NCBI RefSeq assembly: GCF_001668675.1
Contig: NZ_LZKQ01000159.1
Span: 1-64,000, forward strand
Reading direction: 5' to 3'
From: Mycobacterium asiaticum
GTDB lineage: Bacteria; Actinomycetota; Actinomycetes; Mycobacteriales; Mycobacteriaceae
Length of the DNA: 64,000 bases
A program made the translations under genes and the position numbers. The notes below the pieces were generated by a model that was not told the DNA's origin, searched no databases, and saw only the letters and a program-made list of their open reading frames with translations. Each line of letters begins with the position of its first letter. Within the stretch, counting starts at the first letter, position 1. Below are positions 1 to 7,626 of the stretch, one piece after another.

Positions 1-180
1 GCCGAAGCCGTCGGCGACCCCGACAGTCTGGCCGCCTCCATCACCGGCCGGCTGCGCGGCTGGCGGACCGCGACCAGACGTCAGGGCGACGCGGTCGAGG
101 TGTCCGCGGAAAAGGGCTACCTGCGCGAGTTCGGCAACCTGGTGTTCCACTTCTCGCTGCTGGGCCTGCTGGTCGCGGTC
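1..180 (+). pseudogene. resB internal fragment in inverted orientation (fold-back copy)
   Basis: Read on the plus strand from base 1, this encodes an open stretch running from AEAVGDPDSLAAS through GYLREFGNLVFHF to LLGLLVAV, which is internal ResB sequence. Its first 25 or so residues are the same as those encoded on the minus strand at about 170-245. It therefore continues the resB gene that starts at 683, but in the opposite orientation. The two copies are joined at a 12-base inverted repeat (66-77 and 169-180). I read this as a snap-back joint at a sequence edge and not as a second gene; a real inverted duplication cannot be excluded from the sequence alone. Confidence 0.85.
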
Positions 181-245
181 CGCCAGCCGCGCAGCCGGCC
201 GGTGATGGAGGCGGCCAGACTGTCGGGGTCGCCGACGGCTTCGGC
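1..245. repeat. 77-bp perfect inverted repeat with 91-base loop at window edge
   Basis: Bases 1-77 are the exact reverse complement of 169-245, separated by bases 78-168. Both arms are resB coding sequence. A perfect arm of this length ending at the sequence start, with a 12-base native inverted repeat at the joint, is typical of template fold-back during amplification or of an assembly end error. Confidence 0.95.
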
Positions 246-683
246 CTCGGCGTGCTTGGGCAGCCGGGCCAGATTGCGCGGCGCGGCCACCGGTGTGGCC
301 CGCAGACTGCGTGCGTGCTCGAGGATCCGCGGCGTCAGGCAGCCGACCAGGGACACGAACAGCAGGACGTAGATGGCGGTGAACCAGAAGCTGGAGAACA
401 CGTCGAACGCCTGCAGCTCGTCGAGCCACGGTCCGATAATCGGGTGGGTGTGCAGGTATTCGTCGACCTTGCCGGCGTTGAGGCTGCGCTGCGGCAACAG
501 GGCGCCGGGAATCGCGCCGAGCGCGAGCAGGAAGAGCAGAACCAGTGCGGTCCCCATCGAAGTCAGGGACCGCCAAGTGTTGCGCCCTTTCTGGGCGAGC
601 AGACGCAGAATCGCACGGAAACGGTGCGTTTCGTGCGATTCCGCGTCTGCTCGCGGGAGCTCTGGCGCCACCTTGGAAGCCAT
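169..683 (-). CDS. resB: ResB-like cytochrome c biogenesis protein, N-terminal part
   Basis: ResB works with CcsA in system II cytochrome c maturation, carrying haem across the membrane and holding apocytochrome for haem ligation. About 171 residues are readable. A hydrophobic helix near residues 42-60 is followed by the family-like GALLPQRSLN segment and a second membrane helix (AIYVLLFVSLVGCL). The ATG at 683 overlaps the ccdA stop by one base (TAATG), which supports this start and translational coupling. The true reading ends at about 169, where the sequence folds back; the continuation is found on the opposite strand at 78-180. Residues about 10-30 are encoded by a 60-bp palindromic element (595-654), so the extreme N terminus is unusual. 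Confidence 0.85.
595..654. repeat. 60-bp palindromic element, copy 1 (inside resB)
   Basis: The ends are GCGAGCAGACGC (595-606) and its exact complement GCGTCTGCTCGC (643-654). The 36-base centre is also largely self-complementary (GAATCGCACG pairs with CGTGCGATTC). Two further elements with the same 12-base ends and the same total length of 60 bp lie at 33592-33651 and 36121-36180. This copy falls in the resB reading frame and adds 20 codons. Confidence 0.85.
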
Positions 684-1462
684 TAGATGGGCAGCCTGAC
701 GTCGGAGACAAATGCATCGCGCAACCAGGACACGAAGTCGTTCCACACCCCGGTGACCAGGGCCGAGCCGACGGCGATCAGCAGCGCGCCGCCGAAGAAC
801 TGGATCGCCCGCGTGTGCCGGCGCAACCAGCCCAGCCCGGCCACCGCGTGCGCCGACCCGAACGCCAGCAACACGAACGGAATCCCCAATCCCAGGCAGT
901 AAGCGATCACCAGGGCGATCCCACGCGCCACGTTGGCGCCGTCGGTGGCCGAGGCGACGGTGATCACCCCGGTCAGGGTGGGTCCCAGGCACGGGGTCCA
1001 GCCCAGCGCGAACACCGCGCCCAGCAGCGGCGCACCGGCCACGGTGGTCAGCTGGCGTGGCGTGAACCGGGCCTGGCGCTGCAGGGCCGGGATCAGCCCG
1101 ATGAACACCAAACCCATCACGATGGTCAGCACGCCGCCGATGCGCTGCAGCAACAGCTGGTTGGTGATCAGCGTGGTGGTCATGCCGAGCACCACGACGG
1201 TGCCCAGCACGAACACCGTGGTGAAGCCGGCGACGAACAGCAGCGCGGAGCCGGCAACCCGCCAGCGCGCCGCGGGCGGGGCCTTCACGGTGCCCCGACC
1301 GTCTTCCTCGTCAACACCGACCACGGCCGCCAGGTAAGACAGGTAGCCCGGCACCAGCGGCACCACGCATGGCGACGCGAACGACACCAGCCCGGCGAGC
1401 AGACACACGCCCAGGGCCACCAGCAGCGGCCCGGCGGCGGCGATGTTGGCGAAGCCGGTCAT
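683..1462 (-). CDS. ccdA: CcdA-type thiol-disulfide transmembrane transporter
   Basis: A polytopic membrane protein of 259 residues that passes reducing power from cytoplasmic thioredoxin to periplasmic thiol proteins used in cytochrome c maturation. The two family cysteines are visible in SPCVVPLVPGY (Cys32) and GWTPCLGPT (Cys158), each inside a hydrophobic segment. About six membrane helices can be seen. The ATG at 1462 lies in ATGA overlapping the stop of the thioredoxin-like gene, so this start is preferred over upstream codons. It corresponds to Rv0527. Its redox partner is very likely the TlpA-like lipoprotein encoded just upstream, with ResB downstream. Confidence 0.93.
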   Translation of the reverse strand: MTGFANIAAAGPLLVALGVCLLAGLVSFASPCVVPLVPGYLSYLAAVVGVDEEDGRGTVKAPPAARWRVAGSALLFVAGFTTVFVLGTVVVLGMTTTLITNQLLLQRIGGVLTIVMGLVFIGLIPALQRQARFTPRQLTTVAGAPLLGAVFALGWTPCLGPTLTGVITVASATDGANVARGIALVIAYCLGLGIPFVLLAFGSAHAVAGLGWLRRHTRAIQFFGGALLIAVGSALVTGVWNDFVSWLRDAFVSDVRLPI

Positions 1463-2061
1463 TGCGGTCCCGGCGTCCGCGCCGGAGCCTCCGCGGCGAT
1501 CCGTTGCACGACCGGCTGCAGGTCCTCGGCCAGCAGCTCGCGCAGGAACACCGCGGCCACCCGGTGTTGCCGGTCCAGCACCAGTGTCGACGGGATGACG
1601 GTGGTCGGATACTTGCCACCGAACGCGATCAGGCTGCGCATCGGCGGGTCGTAGATCGACGGAAAGGTCACGTGCCGGTCGGTGACGAAGTCCTGCGCGG
1701 CTTCGCGGCTGTTGTCGCGGACGTCGATGCCCAGGAACGAGACGCCGGACTTCCGAGTCGCGTCGTAGACCCGTTGCAGCTGGGTGATCTCGGCGCGGCA
1801 CGGGCCACACCACTGGCCCCACACGTTGACGACGACAACCTGACCGGGGAAGTCGTCCAAAGACAGGGTGTGGGCGGGGTCGGTGAGGCTGGGCCCGGAC
1901 AGCGCGCCGGGCCGGCCGCGGCTTTCGGGCGGGTCGTAGAAGATGTCGGTCTTACCGCCCGGAGAGACGAACTCGAAGGTGCCGCCCTGCGCGACGGCGT
2001 CGCGTCCGGAGCACCCGGTGAGCACCCCTACCAGGACCGCGACGGCGATGATGAGCCGCAT
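1459..2061 (-). CDS. TlpA/ResA-like thioredoxin lipoprotein
   Basis: A 200-residue exported thioredoxin-fold protein that would reduce apocytochrome c haem-binding cysteines. The N terminus is a hydrophobic signal ending in a lipobox LTGC, with Cys17 as the lipidation site. The active site WCGPC is at residues 84-88, in the context VVNVWGQWCGPCRAE, and the cis-proline region is VIPSTLV. The ATG at 2061 overlaps the stop of the upstream mutase-like gene by one base (TAATG). It corresponds to Rv0526. Electrons are probably supplied by CcdA, whose gene overlaps by four bases. Confidence 0.93.
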   Translation of the reverse strand: MRLIIAVAVLVGVLTGCSGRDAVAQGGTFEFVSPGGKTDIFYDPPESRGRPGALSGPSLTDPAHTLSLDDFPGQVVVVNVWGQWCGPCRAEITQLQRVYDATRKSGVSFLGIDVRDNSREAAQDFVTDRHVTFPSIYDPPMRSLIAFGGKYPTTVIPSTLVLDRQHRVAAVFLRELLAEDLQPVVQRIAAEAPARTPGPQ

Positions 2062-2672
2062 TACCTAGACGCCGCCGGCTCGGAGTACTCCACGTCGACC
2101 AAACGATCACCGTCGTAGACAAGCGACGTCACCGACGCCAAGCCGCATTCCCGCTTGCGCGGGTCGTGCCACAGCTTGTTGCCGGTGAGGTGCATGCGCA
2201 GCGTCCACACCGGCAGCTGATGGCTGACGCACACCGCCTCGTGGCCGGCGGCGCGCACCCGCGCCTTGTCCGCCGCGGTGGCCATCCGGGTAGCGATCTC
2301 GATGTACGGCTCTCCCCAGGACGGTGTGAACGGGTTGCGCAGCTGCCACCAGACCCGCGGATCGCGCCATGCCCCGTCACCCGGGCCGACCCGGCGGCCT
2401 TCGAAGAAGTTGGCCGACTCGATCAGGTCGGGGTCGGTGTCCACCGGCAGGTTGTGCCGGGCGGCGATCGGCGCGGCGGTCTCCTGCGCCCGTTGCAGCG
2501 GGGAGGCGATCACCGCGACGATGTCCCGCTCGGCCAGGAAGTCGGCGACCGCGGCGGCCTGCGCCGCACCGGCCTCGGACAGCCGGAATCCGGGCAGCCG
2601 CCCGTACAGGACCCCGGAGGGGTTATGCACCTCACCGTGGCGCACCACGTGCACCCGGGTTGTTTCGGCCAT
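2061..2672 (-). CDS. Histidine phosphatase / phosphoglycerate mutase-like protein
   Basis: A 203-residue member of the histidine phosphatase superfamily. The catalytic RHGE is at residues 11-14, near the N terminus (VHVVRHGEVHNPSG), and a second family histidine appears in CVSHQLPVWTLRMHL. Substrate is unknown; the family includes mutases and phosphatases, and its position between hemL and the cytochrome c genes does not define one. The ATG at 2672 overlaps the hemL stop (TGATG) and is preceded by a strong AGGAGGAAAG ribosome binding site. It corresponds to Rv0525. Confidence 0.88.
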   Translation of the reverse strand: MAETTRVHVVRHGEVHNPSGVLYGRLPGFRLSEAGAAQAAAVADFLAERDIVAVIASPLQRAQETAAPIAARHNLPVDTDPDLIESANFFEGRRVGPGDGAWRDPRVWWQLRNPFTPSWGEPYIEIATRMATAADKARVRAAGHEAVCVSHQLPVWTLRMHLTGNKLWHDPRKRECGLASVTSLVYDGDRLVDVEYSEPAASR

Positions 2673-3991
2673 CAGGGTCTTTCCTCCTGTGCCGCGGCTT
2701 GGGCCGCGGCGGGTAAAGCGTTCGCGATCCGGTCGAAGGCGTCGTCGTCCAGCGCCGCGGAGACGAACCAGGCCTCGAAGGCGCTGCACGGCGGGTAGAC
2801 ACCCGCATCGAGCAGGGCGTGGAAGAACGGCGGGAAGCGCCAGGTCTGGGTGGCGCGTGCGGCCGCGAAATCAGTCACCGGCGTCTCGGAGAAGAACACG
2901 CTCAGCATGTTGCCGGCCCGTTGAATCTGATGTGCCACACCGGCATTGGTAAGCGCATCGGTCAGCAGCGCGGCCAGCCGGTCGGCGTTGGCGTCCAGCG
3001 CGGCGTACACCGCGTCATCGGCGGCCCGCAGCGTCGCCAACCCGGCCGCCATCGCCACCGGGTTTCCCGACAGGGTGCCGGCCTGATACACCGGCCCCAG
3101 CGGCGCCAGCTTCTCCATCACCGCGGCCCGGCCGCCGAACGCCGCGGCCGGCAGCCCGCCGCTCATCACCTTGCCGAAGGTGAACAGGTCGGCGTCGACG
3201 GGATCGATTCCGTACCAACCACTTCGACTGACCCGGAAGCCCGTCATCACCTCATCGGAGATCAGCAGCGCGCCGTGCTTGGCGGTGATCGTGCGCAGCG
3301 CCGCGTTGTAGCCGGGCGCCGGCGGGACCACGCCCATGTTGCCCGGGCTGGCCTCGGTGATCACCGCGGCGATCAGCTCGCCGTGTGCCGCGAAGGCTGC
3401 CCGAACCGCGTCGATATCGTTGTAGGGCAACACAATCGTGTCCGCCGCCGCTGCGCCGGTGACTCCGGGGGAAGACGGCAGACCCAGGGTCGCCACGCCC
3501 GAGCCCGCGTCGGCCAGCAATGCGTCGGCGTGCCCGTGGTAGCAGCCGGAGAACTTGATGATCTTTGGCCGGCCGGTGAATCCGCGCGCCAACCTGATCG
3601 CACTCATGGTGGCCTCGGTGCCGGAGTTCACCAGCCGGAGCCGCTCGACGGGTGCGACCCGTCCGATGATCTCGGTGGCCAGCTCGGTCTCGGCGGGTGT
3701 CGGGGCGCCGAACGACAGGCCGTGGGCGGCTGCGGCGGCGACGGCGTCAACCACCGCGGGATGCGCGTGGCCCAGGATCATCGGGCCCCAGGAGCAGACC
3801 AGGTCGACGTAGGTGTTGCCGTCGGCGTCGGTGAGCCGGCAGCCGTGTGCCTCGGTGATGAAGCGCGGGGTGCCGCCCACCGCGTTGAAGGCCCGGACCG
3901 GGGAGTTCACGCCGCCCGGAATCACCGCGCAGGCATCGGCGAACAGCTGCGCGGACGCGCGCGTCTGCGCCTTCACCTGGTCAGTCCCCAT
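2672..3991 (-). CDS. hemL: Glutamate-1-semialdehyde 2,1-aminomutase
   Basis: Converts glutamate-1-semialdehyde to 5-aminolevulinate, the second step of the C5 tetrapyrrole pathway. Length is 439 residues, normal for GSA aminotransferase. The PLP lysine is Lys274 in TFGKVMSGG, with the cofactor aspartate at 246 in [11 protein letters not shown]; the N-terminal [11 protein letters not shown] motif is characteristic. It opens an operon that continues into cytochrome c maturation, linking haem supply to haem use. Its substrate comes from HemA at 29.3-30.7 kb. The ATG at 3991 faces the divergent gene at 4081. Confidence 0.97.
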   Translation of the reverse strand: MGTDQVKAQTRASAQLFADACAVIPGGVNSPVRAFNAVGGTPRFITEAHGCRLTDADGNTYVDLVCSWGPMILGHAHPAVVDAVAAAAAHGLSFGAPTPAETELATEIIGRVAPVERLRLVNSGTEATMSAIRLARGFTGRPKIIKFSGCYHGHADALLADAGSGVATLGLPSSPGVTGAAAADTIVLPYNDIDAVRAAFAAHGELIAAVITEASPGNMGVVPPAPGYNAALRTITAKHGALLISDEVMTGFRVSRSGWYGIDPVDADLFTFGKVMSGGLPAAAFGGRAAVMEKLAPLGPVYQAGTLSGNPVAMAAGLATLRAADDAVYAALDANADRLAALLTDALTNAGVAHQIQRAGNMLSVFFSETPVTDFAAARATQTWRFPPFFHALLDAGVYPPCSAFEAWFVSAALDDDAFDRIANALPAAAQAAAQEERP

Positions 3992-4080
3992 GACGACTAG
4001 TGTCCCAGCCGCCGCGGCTCGTTCAACTACAGGGTGTAAGAGATCACTCGGGTTGTCCTTGCCCGGGGCCGGCGAGTTGG

Positions 4081-4485
4081 ATGGCGATCATGCGATTTCC
4101 CCAACGCCTCGCCCGGATCAACCGCTACGTGACCAACCCCATCCAGCGCATGTGGGCCGGCTGGCTACCGCCCTTCGCGATTGTCGAGCACGTCGGACGC
4201 CGGTCGGGCAAGGCCTACCGGACCCCGGTGAATGCGTTCTACACCAGTGCCGACGGCACGCCTGGCCTGGCGATTCCCCTGGCCTATGGCCCCGACCGGG
4301 ACTGGCTGAAGAACATCCGGGCGGCCGGCGGCGCCCAGGTGCGGCGCAACGCCAAGACATTCGGGGTCAGCAACCCGCGGGTGGTCAGCAGGGATGAGGC
4401 GGCCCAGCAGGTGGACGGGGCCTGGAAGTCCGTGTTCGGCGCGCTGCCCTTCGAGGAAGTGCTGTTGCTCGACCGGACTTCCTGA
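4081..4485 (+). CDS. Deazaflavin (F420)-type nitroreductase family protein
   Basis: A protein of about 134 residues resembling the mycobacterial nitroreductase/F420H2-dependent quinone reductase family (Ddn-like, formerly DUF385). The typical [15 protein letters not shown] motif is present, followed by the glycine-containing region preceding [11 protein letters not shown] chose the ATG at 4081; an ATG at 4090 is equally possible, and a longer in-frame ATG at 4000 adds sequence unlike the family. It is the positional equivalent of Rv0523c. It is divergent from hemL, and six bases separate it from the tartrate dehydratase-like gene. The actual substrate cannot be read from sequence. Confidence 0.8.
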   Translation: MAIMRFPQRLARINRYVTNPIQRMWAGWLPPFAIVEHVGRRSGKAYRTPVNAFYTSADGTPGLAIPLAYGPDRDWLKNIRAAGGAQVRRNAKTFGVSNPRVVSRDEAAQQVDGAWKSVFGALPFEEVLLLDRTS

Positions 4486-4490
4486 GCTCG

Positions 4491-5651
4491 ATGCGGATCA
4501 CCGCGATCCTCGAACGGCCGGTCGGCCTCGAGGGCGCACCCGCCAACGCGGTTGTGAGTTTCGCCGGCCATACGGTGTCGCTGGTCGCGCTGGTGACCGA
4601 CGTCGTGCGGGCGGGCAAGCCGGTGGTGGGGGTGGCCTTCGACTCGATCGGCCGGTTCGCCCAGAGCGGCATCCTGCGCGATCGCCTGATCCCGCGGGTT
4701 CTGGCGGCGCCGCCTGACACGTTGCTGGACAAGGCTGGGCGCCTTGACCCGGGCGCCGTCGCGGCCCGTGCCCTCACCGACGAGAAGCCCGGCGGACACG
4801 GTGACCGCGCCGCGGCGGTCGCGGCGCTGGAGTTGGCCTGCTGGGATCTGCTCGCCAAGCTCGATGACGAGCCCGCGTTCGCCACGATCGCGCGCCGCTT
4901 CGGGCGGGAGCCCGCCGACGCGGTACCGGTCTACGCCGCCGGCGGCTACTACTACCCCGACCGCGGCGTCAACGGCCTGCGCGACGAGATCCGCAGTTAC
5001 CTGGAACAGGGCTACGACGCCGTCAAGATCAAGATCGGCGGCGCGGACGTGCGGGACGACACGGCGCGCATTGAGGCGGTCATCGACATCGTGGGCGCCG
5101 GCGACCGGGTGGCGGTCGACGCGAACGGCAGGTTCGACCGCGCGGCCGCGTTGCGGTGGGCGACGGCGTTGGCGCCGTACGGGCTGCGCTGGTACGAAGA
5201 GCCCGGCGATCCACTGGATTTCGAGCTCAATAGCGCGGTGACGGCCTGCTACGAAGGCGCGGTGGCCACCGGCGAGAACTTGTTCTCGGTGCCGGATGTG
5301 ACCAATCTCGTTCGCTACGGCGGTATGCGGCCTGGCCGCGATGTTTTCCAGATGGACGCCGGGCTGAGCTACGGGCTGGGCGAGTACGCGCGCATGCTTG
5401 GGGTGCTGGAGGCGCACGGCTTCGACCGGCGGCGCGCCTTTCCGCACGGCGGACACCTGATCAACCTGCACATCGCGGCTGGCCTGGGATTGGGCGGGTG
5501 TGAATCGTATCCGGGAGTATTCCAGCCTTTTGGCGGTTATTCGGCGGGCTGCACGCTGGCCGATGGTCGGATCGCGCCGACGGACGCGCCGGGATTCGGG
5601 CTGGAGCAGAAGTCCGGCCTGGCCCAGGTGATTGCCGAGATGACCACATGA
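4491..5651 (+). CDS. Enolase-superfamily dehydratase, D-tartrate dehydratase-like
   Basis: A 386-residue mandelate racemase/muconate lactonising family enzyme. It abstracts a proton next to a carboxylate with Mg2+ help; the closest family I recognise is D-tartrate dehydratase. Expected residues are visible: base Lys181 in VKIKIGG, metal ligands Asp210 (AVDANG), Glu236 (WYEEPGD) and Glu262 (ATGEN), and His319 or His322 in FPHGGH. These sit about three positions before the residues I recall for the Bradyrhizobium enzyme. The gene is followed after 16 bases by a ketopantoate reductase-like gene, suggesting an acid-utilisation pair. It is absent from the remembered M. tuberculosis order. The precise substrate is inferred. 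Confidence 0.8.
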   Translation: MRITAILERPVGLEGAPANAVVSFAGHTVSLVALVTDVVRAGKPVVGVAFDSIGRFAQSGILRDRLIPRVLAAPPDTLLDKAGRLDPGAVAARALTDEKPGGHGDRAAAVAALELACWDLLAKLDDEPAFATIARRFGREPADAVPVYAAGGYYYPDRGVNGLRDEIRSYLEQGYDAVKIKIGGADVRDDTARIEAVIDIVGAGDRVAVDANGRFDRAAALRWATALAPYGLRWYEEPGDPLDFELNSAVTACYEGAVATGENLFSVPDVTNLVRYGGMRPGRDVFQMDAGLSYGLGEYARMLGVLEAHGFDRRRAFPHGGHLINLHIAAGLGLGGCESYPGVFQPFGGYSAGCTLADGRIAPTDAPGFGLEQKSGLAQVIAEMTT

Positions 5652-5667
5652 GCCGGGGAGCGCACGG

Positions 5668-6585
5668 ATGAAGATCGCCATAATCGGTTGCGGTGCAATG
5701 GGTTCCATCTACGCCGCCAGACTGGCCATGGCGGGTGACGATGTGTTGGTCGTCGACCGCACCGAAGCCGGCGTCGACCACATCACCCGCAACGGGCTGC
5801 GGGTCAGCGGTCCCGGTTACGACCAGACCGTGCCACTGCGCGCCGCGACCACCGCGCCCGCCGAAACGATGGACCTGATCGTGCTCGCCGTGAAGGCCGC
5901 CGACGTGACGACCGCTGCACAGCAAGCACTTCCGATGCTGGGCCCGGACACACCGGTACTGACGATCCAGAACGGGCTCGGCTCGGCGGACACGGTCGCC
6001 GGCATCGTCGGAGAACAGCGGGTGGCGGTCGGCATCGCCAGCGGGTTCGGTGCCGCGCGGCTCGGGCCCGGCCACGTGCACCACAACGCCATGCGCGCGA
6101 TGCGCTTCGGCGCTTATTCCTCGTTGCCGCACAACATGGTTCAGTCAATTGCCGACACCTGGACTCGAGCCGGGTTCGACGCGGCCGCGGTCACCGACAT
6201 CGCCGCGATGCAGTGGGAGAAGCTGATCTGCAACGTCGCCTACAGCGGGCCGTGCGCGCTGACCCACCTCACCGTCGGAGAGGTGATGGACGATCCGGAG
6301 ATGGGCCCGGTCAGCCGGGCGGCGGCCACGGAGGCATGGCACGTCGCACGCGCGTTGGGAATTGGGATCGCGGTCACCGATCCCGTCGCGCACGTCCGGG
6401 ATTTCGGGGCCGCGATGCCCAACGCCAAACCCTCGGCGCTGCTGGACCACGAGGCGCACCGGATCAGCGAGATCGACGTCATCAACGGCGCGATCCCCCG
6501 CCAGGGCGCACGGGTCGGCATCGAGGCACCGGTGAACGCCACCGTGACCGCCTTGGTCAAAACGATCGAACGGCAGTGGAGCTGA
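5668..6585 (+). CDS. 2-dehydropantoate 2-reductase family (ApbA/PanE-like)
   Basis: A 305-residue NAD(P)H-dependent reductase of the ketopantoate reductase family. The dinucleotide-binding motif GCGAMGS starts at residue 7 and the family lysine lies in MQWEKLICNV (about residue 186). PanE reduces ketopantoate in pantothenate synthesis, but many paralogues act on other 2-oxo or hydroxy acids. Pairing with a tartrate dehydratase-like gene suggests this copy reduces a related 2-oxo acid such as oxaloacetate; that is inference. The start at 5668 follows a GGGGAG ribosome binding site. It ends one base before the convergent dehydrogenase. Confidence 0.82.
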   Translation: MKIAIIGCGAMGSIYAARLAMAGDDVLVVDRTEAGVDHITRNGLRVSGPGYDQTVPLRAATTAPAETMDLIVLAVKAADVTTAAQQALPMLGPDTPVLTIQNGLGSADTVAGIVGEQRVAVGIASGFGAARLGPGHVHHNAMRAMRFGAYSSLPHNMVQSIADTWTRAGFDAAAVTDIAAMQWEKLICNVAYSGPCALTHLTVGEVMDDPEMGPVSRAAATEAWHVARALGIGIAVTDPVAHVRDFGAAMPNAKPSALLDHEAHRISEIDVINGAIPRQGARVGIEAPVNATVTALVKTIERQWS

Positions 6586-6586
6586 A

Positions 6587-7426
6587 CTAGAGAATAGGCC
6601 TGCCGCCGGTCACCGCGACCCGCGCGCCGGATACATAACTCGCATCGTCCGAGGCGAGCAGCACGTACACCGGGGCCAGTTCCGCGGGTTGTCCCGCGCG
6701 GCCCAGCGGCACGTTGTCCCCGAACGACTTCACCTTCTCGGCCGGCATGGTCGCCGGAATCAGCGGCGTCCACACCGGGCCGGGTGCCACGCTGTTCACC
6801 CGAATCCCCTTGGGGCCTAACATCTGAGCGAGACTCGCCGAGAAGTTGGCAATGGCCGCCTTCGTCGCGGCGTAGGGCGCCAGCTTCGGGTTCGGCGCGT
6901 CGGAGTTGACCGACGAACTTCCGATGATCGATGCGCCCCGACCCAGGTGGGGCAGGGCCGCCTTGGTCAGGTAGAAGTACGCCCCGACGTTCAACTTGAA
7001 CGTGTGGTCCCACTCCTCGTCGGAGATCTCGTCGAGCTCCTCGTGCATCATCTGGTAGGCGGCGTTGTTGACCAGCACGTCGATGCGGCCGAATTCCGCG
7101 ACGGCGCGATCCACGACGGCGCGACAGTGCTGCGGATCCGACAGGTCGCCGGGCACCAGTACGCACTTGCGCCCGGCGTCTTCGACGTAGCGCGCAACGT
7201 CGCGGGCATCCTCGTCCTCGTTCAGGTACGAGATCAGCACGTCGGCGCCTTCCCGGGCGAATGCGATGGCCACCGCACGGCCGATCCCGCTATCGCCTCC
7301 GGTGATGATCGCGCTCTTGCCGGTCAGTCTTCCCGAGCCCCGGTAACTGTCTTCCCCGCAGTCGGGAACCGGGTCCATTCGGCTCTGTACGCCGGGAACA
7401 TCCTGCTGCTGCTCGGAAAATCCCAT
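6587..7426 (-). CDS. Stress-type short-chain dehydrogenase/reductase
   Basis: A 279-residue classical-fold SDR with a longer N terminus, like the general-stress dehydrogenases of Bacillus. The NAD(P) motif is TGGDSGIGRAVA, followed by NNAAYQ, the catalytic serine in GSSSVNS and the YAATKAA active-site tyrosine and lysine. It ends in SYVSGARVAVTGG. The ATG at 7426 follows GGAAAGG. A SigF-type promoter (GGTTT 7496-7492, GGCTAT 7476-7471, 15-nt spacer) lies about 45 bases upstream on the same strand. It is divergent from the glycosyltransferase operon. The substrate is unknown. Confidence 0.88.
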   Translation of the reverse strand: MGFSEQQQDVPGVQSRMDPVPDCGEDSYRGSGRLTGKSAIITGGDSGIGRAVAIAFAREGADVLISYLNEDEDARDVARYVEDAGRKCVLVPGDLSDPQHCRAVVDRAVAEFGRIDVLVNNAAYQMMHEELDEISDEEWDHTFKLNVGAYFYLTKAALPHLGRGASIIGSSSVNSDAPNPKLAPYAATKAAIANFSASLAQMLGPKGIRVNSVAPGPVWTPLIPATMPAEKVKSFGDNVPLGRAGQPAELAPVYVLLASDDASYVSGARVAVTGGRPIL

Positions 7427-7470
7427 GCCCGTTCCTTTCCGGATGTGTTGAGTCGCTGAGGCATAGCTGG

Positions 7471-7496
7471 ATAGCCCCTGACTCTTCCGGTAAACC
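7471..7496 (-). promoter_or_regulatory. SigF-type promoter for the short-chain dehydrogenase
   Basis: On the minus strand GGTTT (7496-7492) and GGCTAT (7476-7471) are separated by 15 nt, close to the mycobacterial SigF pattern GGTTT-N15-17-GGGTAT. Predicted transcription start is near 7464, giving a leader of about 38 bases. Confidence 0.55.
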
Positions 7497-7498
7497 AC

Positions 7499-7523
7499 GT
7501 TTGACGTTGCGACTCCCGGGTAT
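7499..7523 (+). promoter_or_regulatory. SigF-type promoter for the glycosyltransferase operon
   Basis: GTTT (7499-7502) and a perfect GGGTAT (7518-7523) are separated by 15 nt. It is divergent from, and starts three bases beyond, the promoter of the dehydrogenase. Predicted transcription start near 7530 gives a leader of about 97 bases to the TTG start at 7627. Confidence 0.65.
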
Positions 7524-7626
7524 GTCAGCACTCGCTCGTTCTTCAGCAGTCAGGAACGCTTTCGTCGCTGGGCTCCACCACTGGAATGAACCCAGCACCT
7601 CACTCATGCCCTGGGGGTGAACGTCG

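Noticed and set aside
4284..5708. Long open frame antisense to the tartrate dehydratase-like gene
   Set aside because: Composition is typical of a shadow frame and the sense strand has a complete enolase-superfamily active site.
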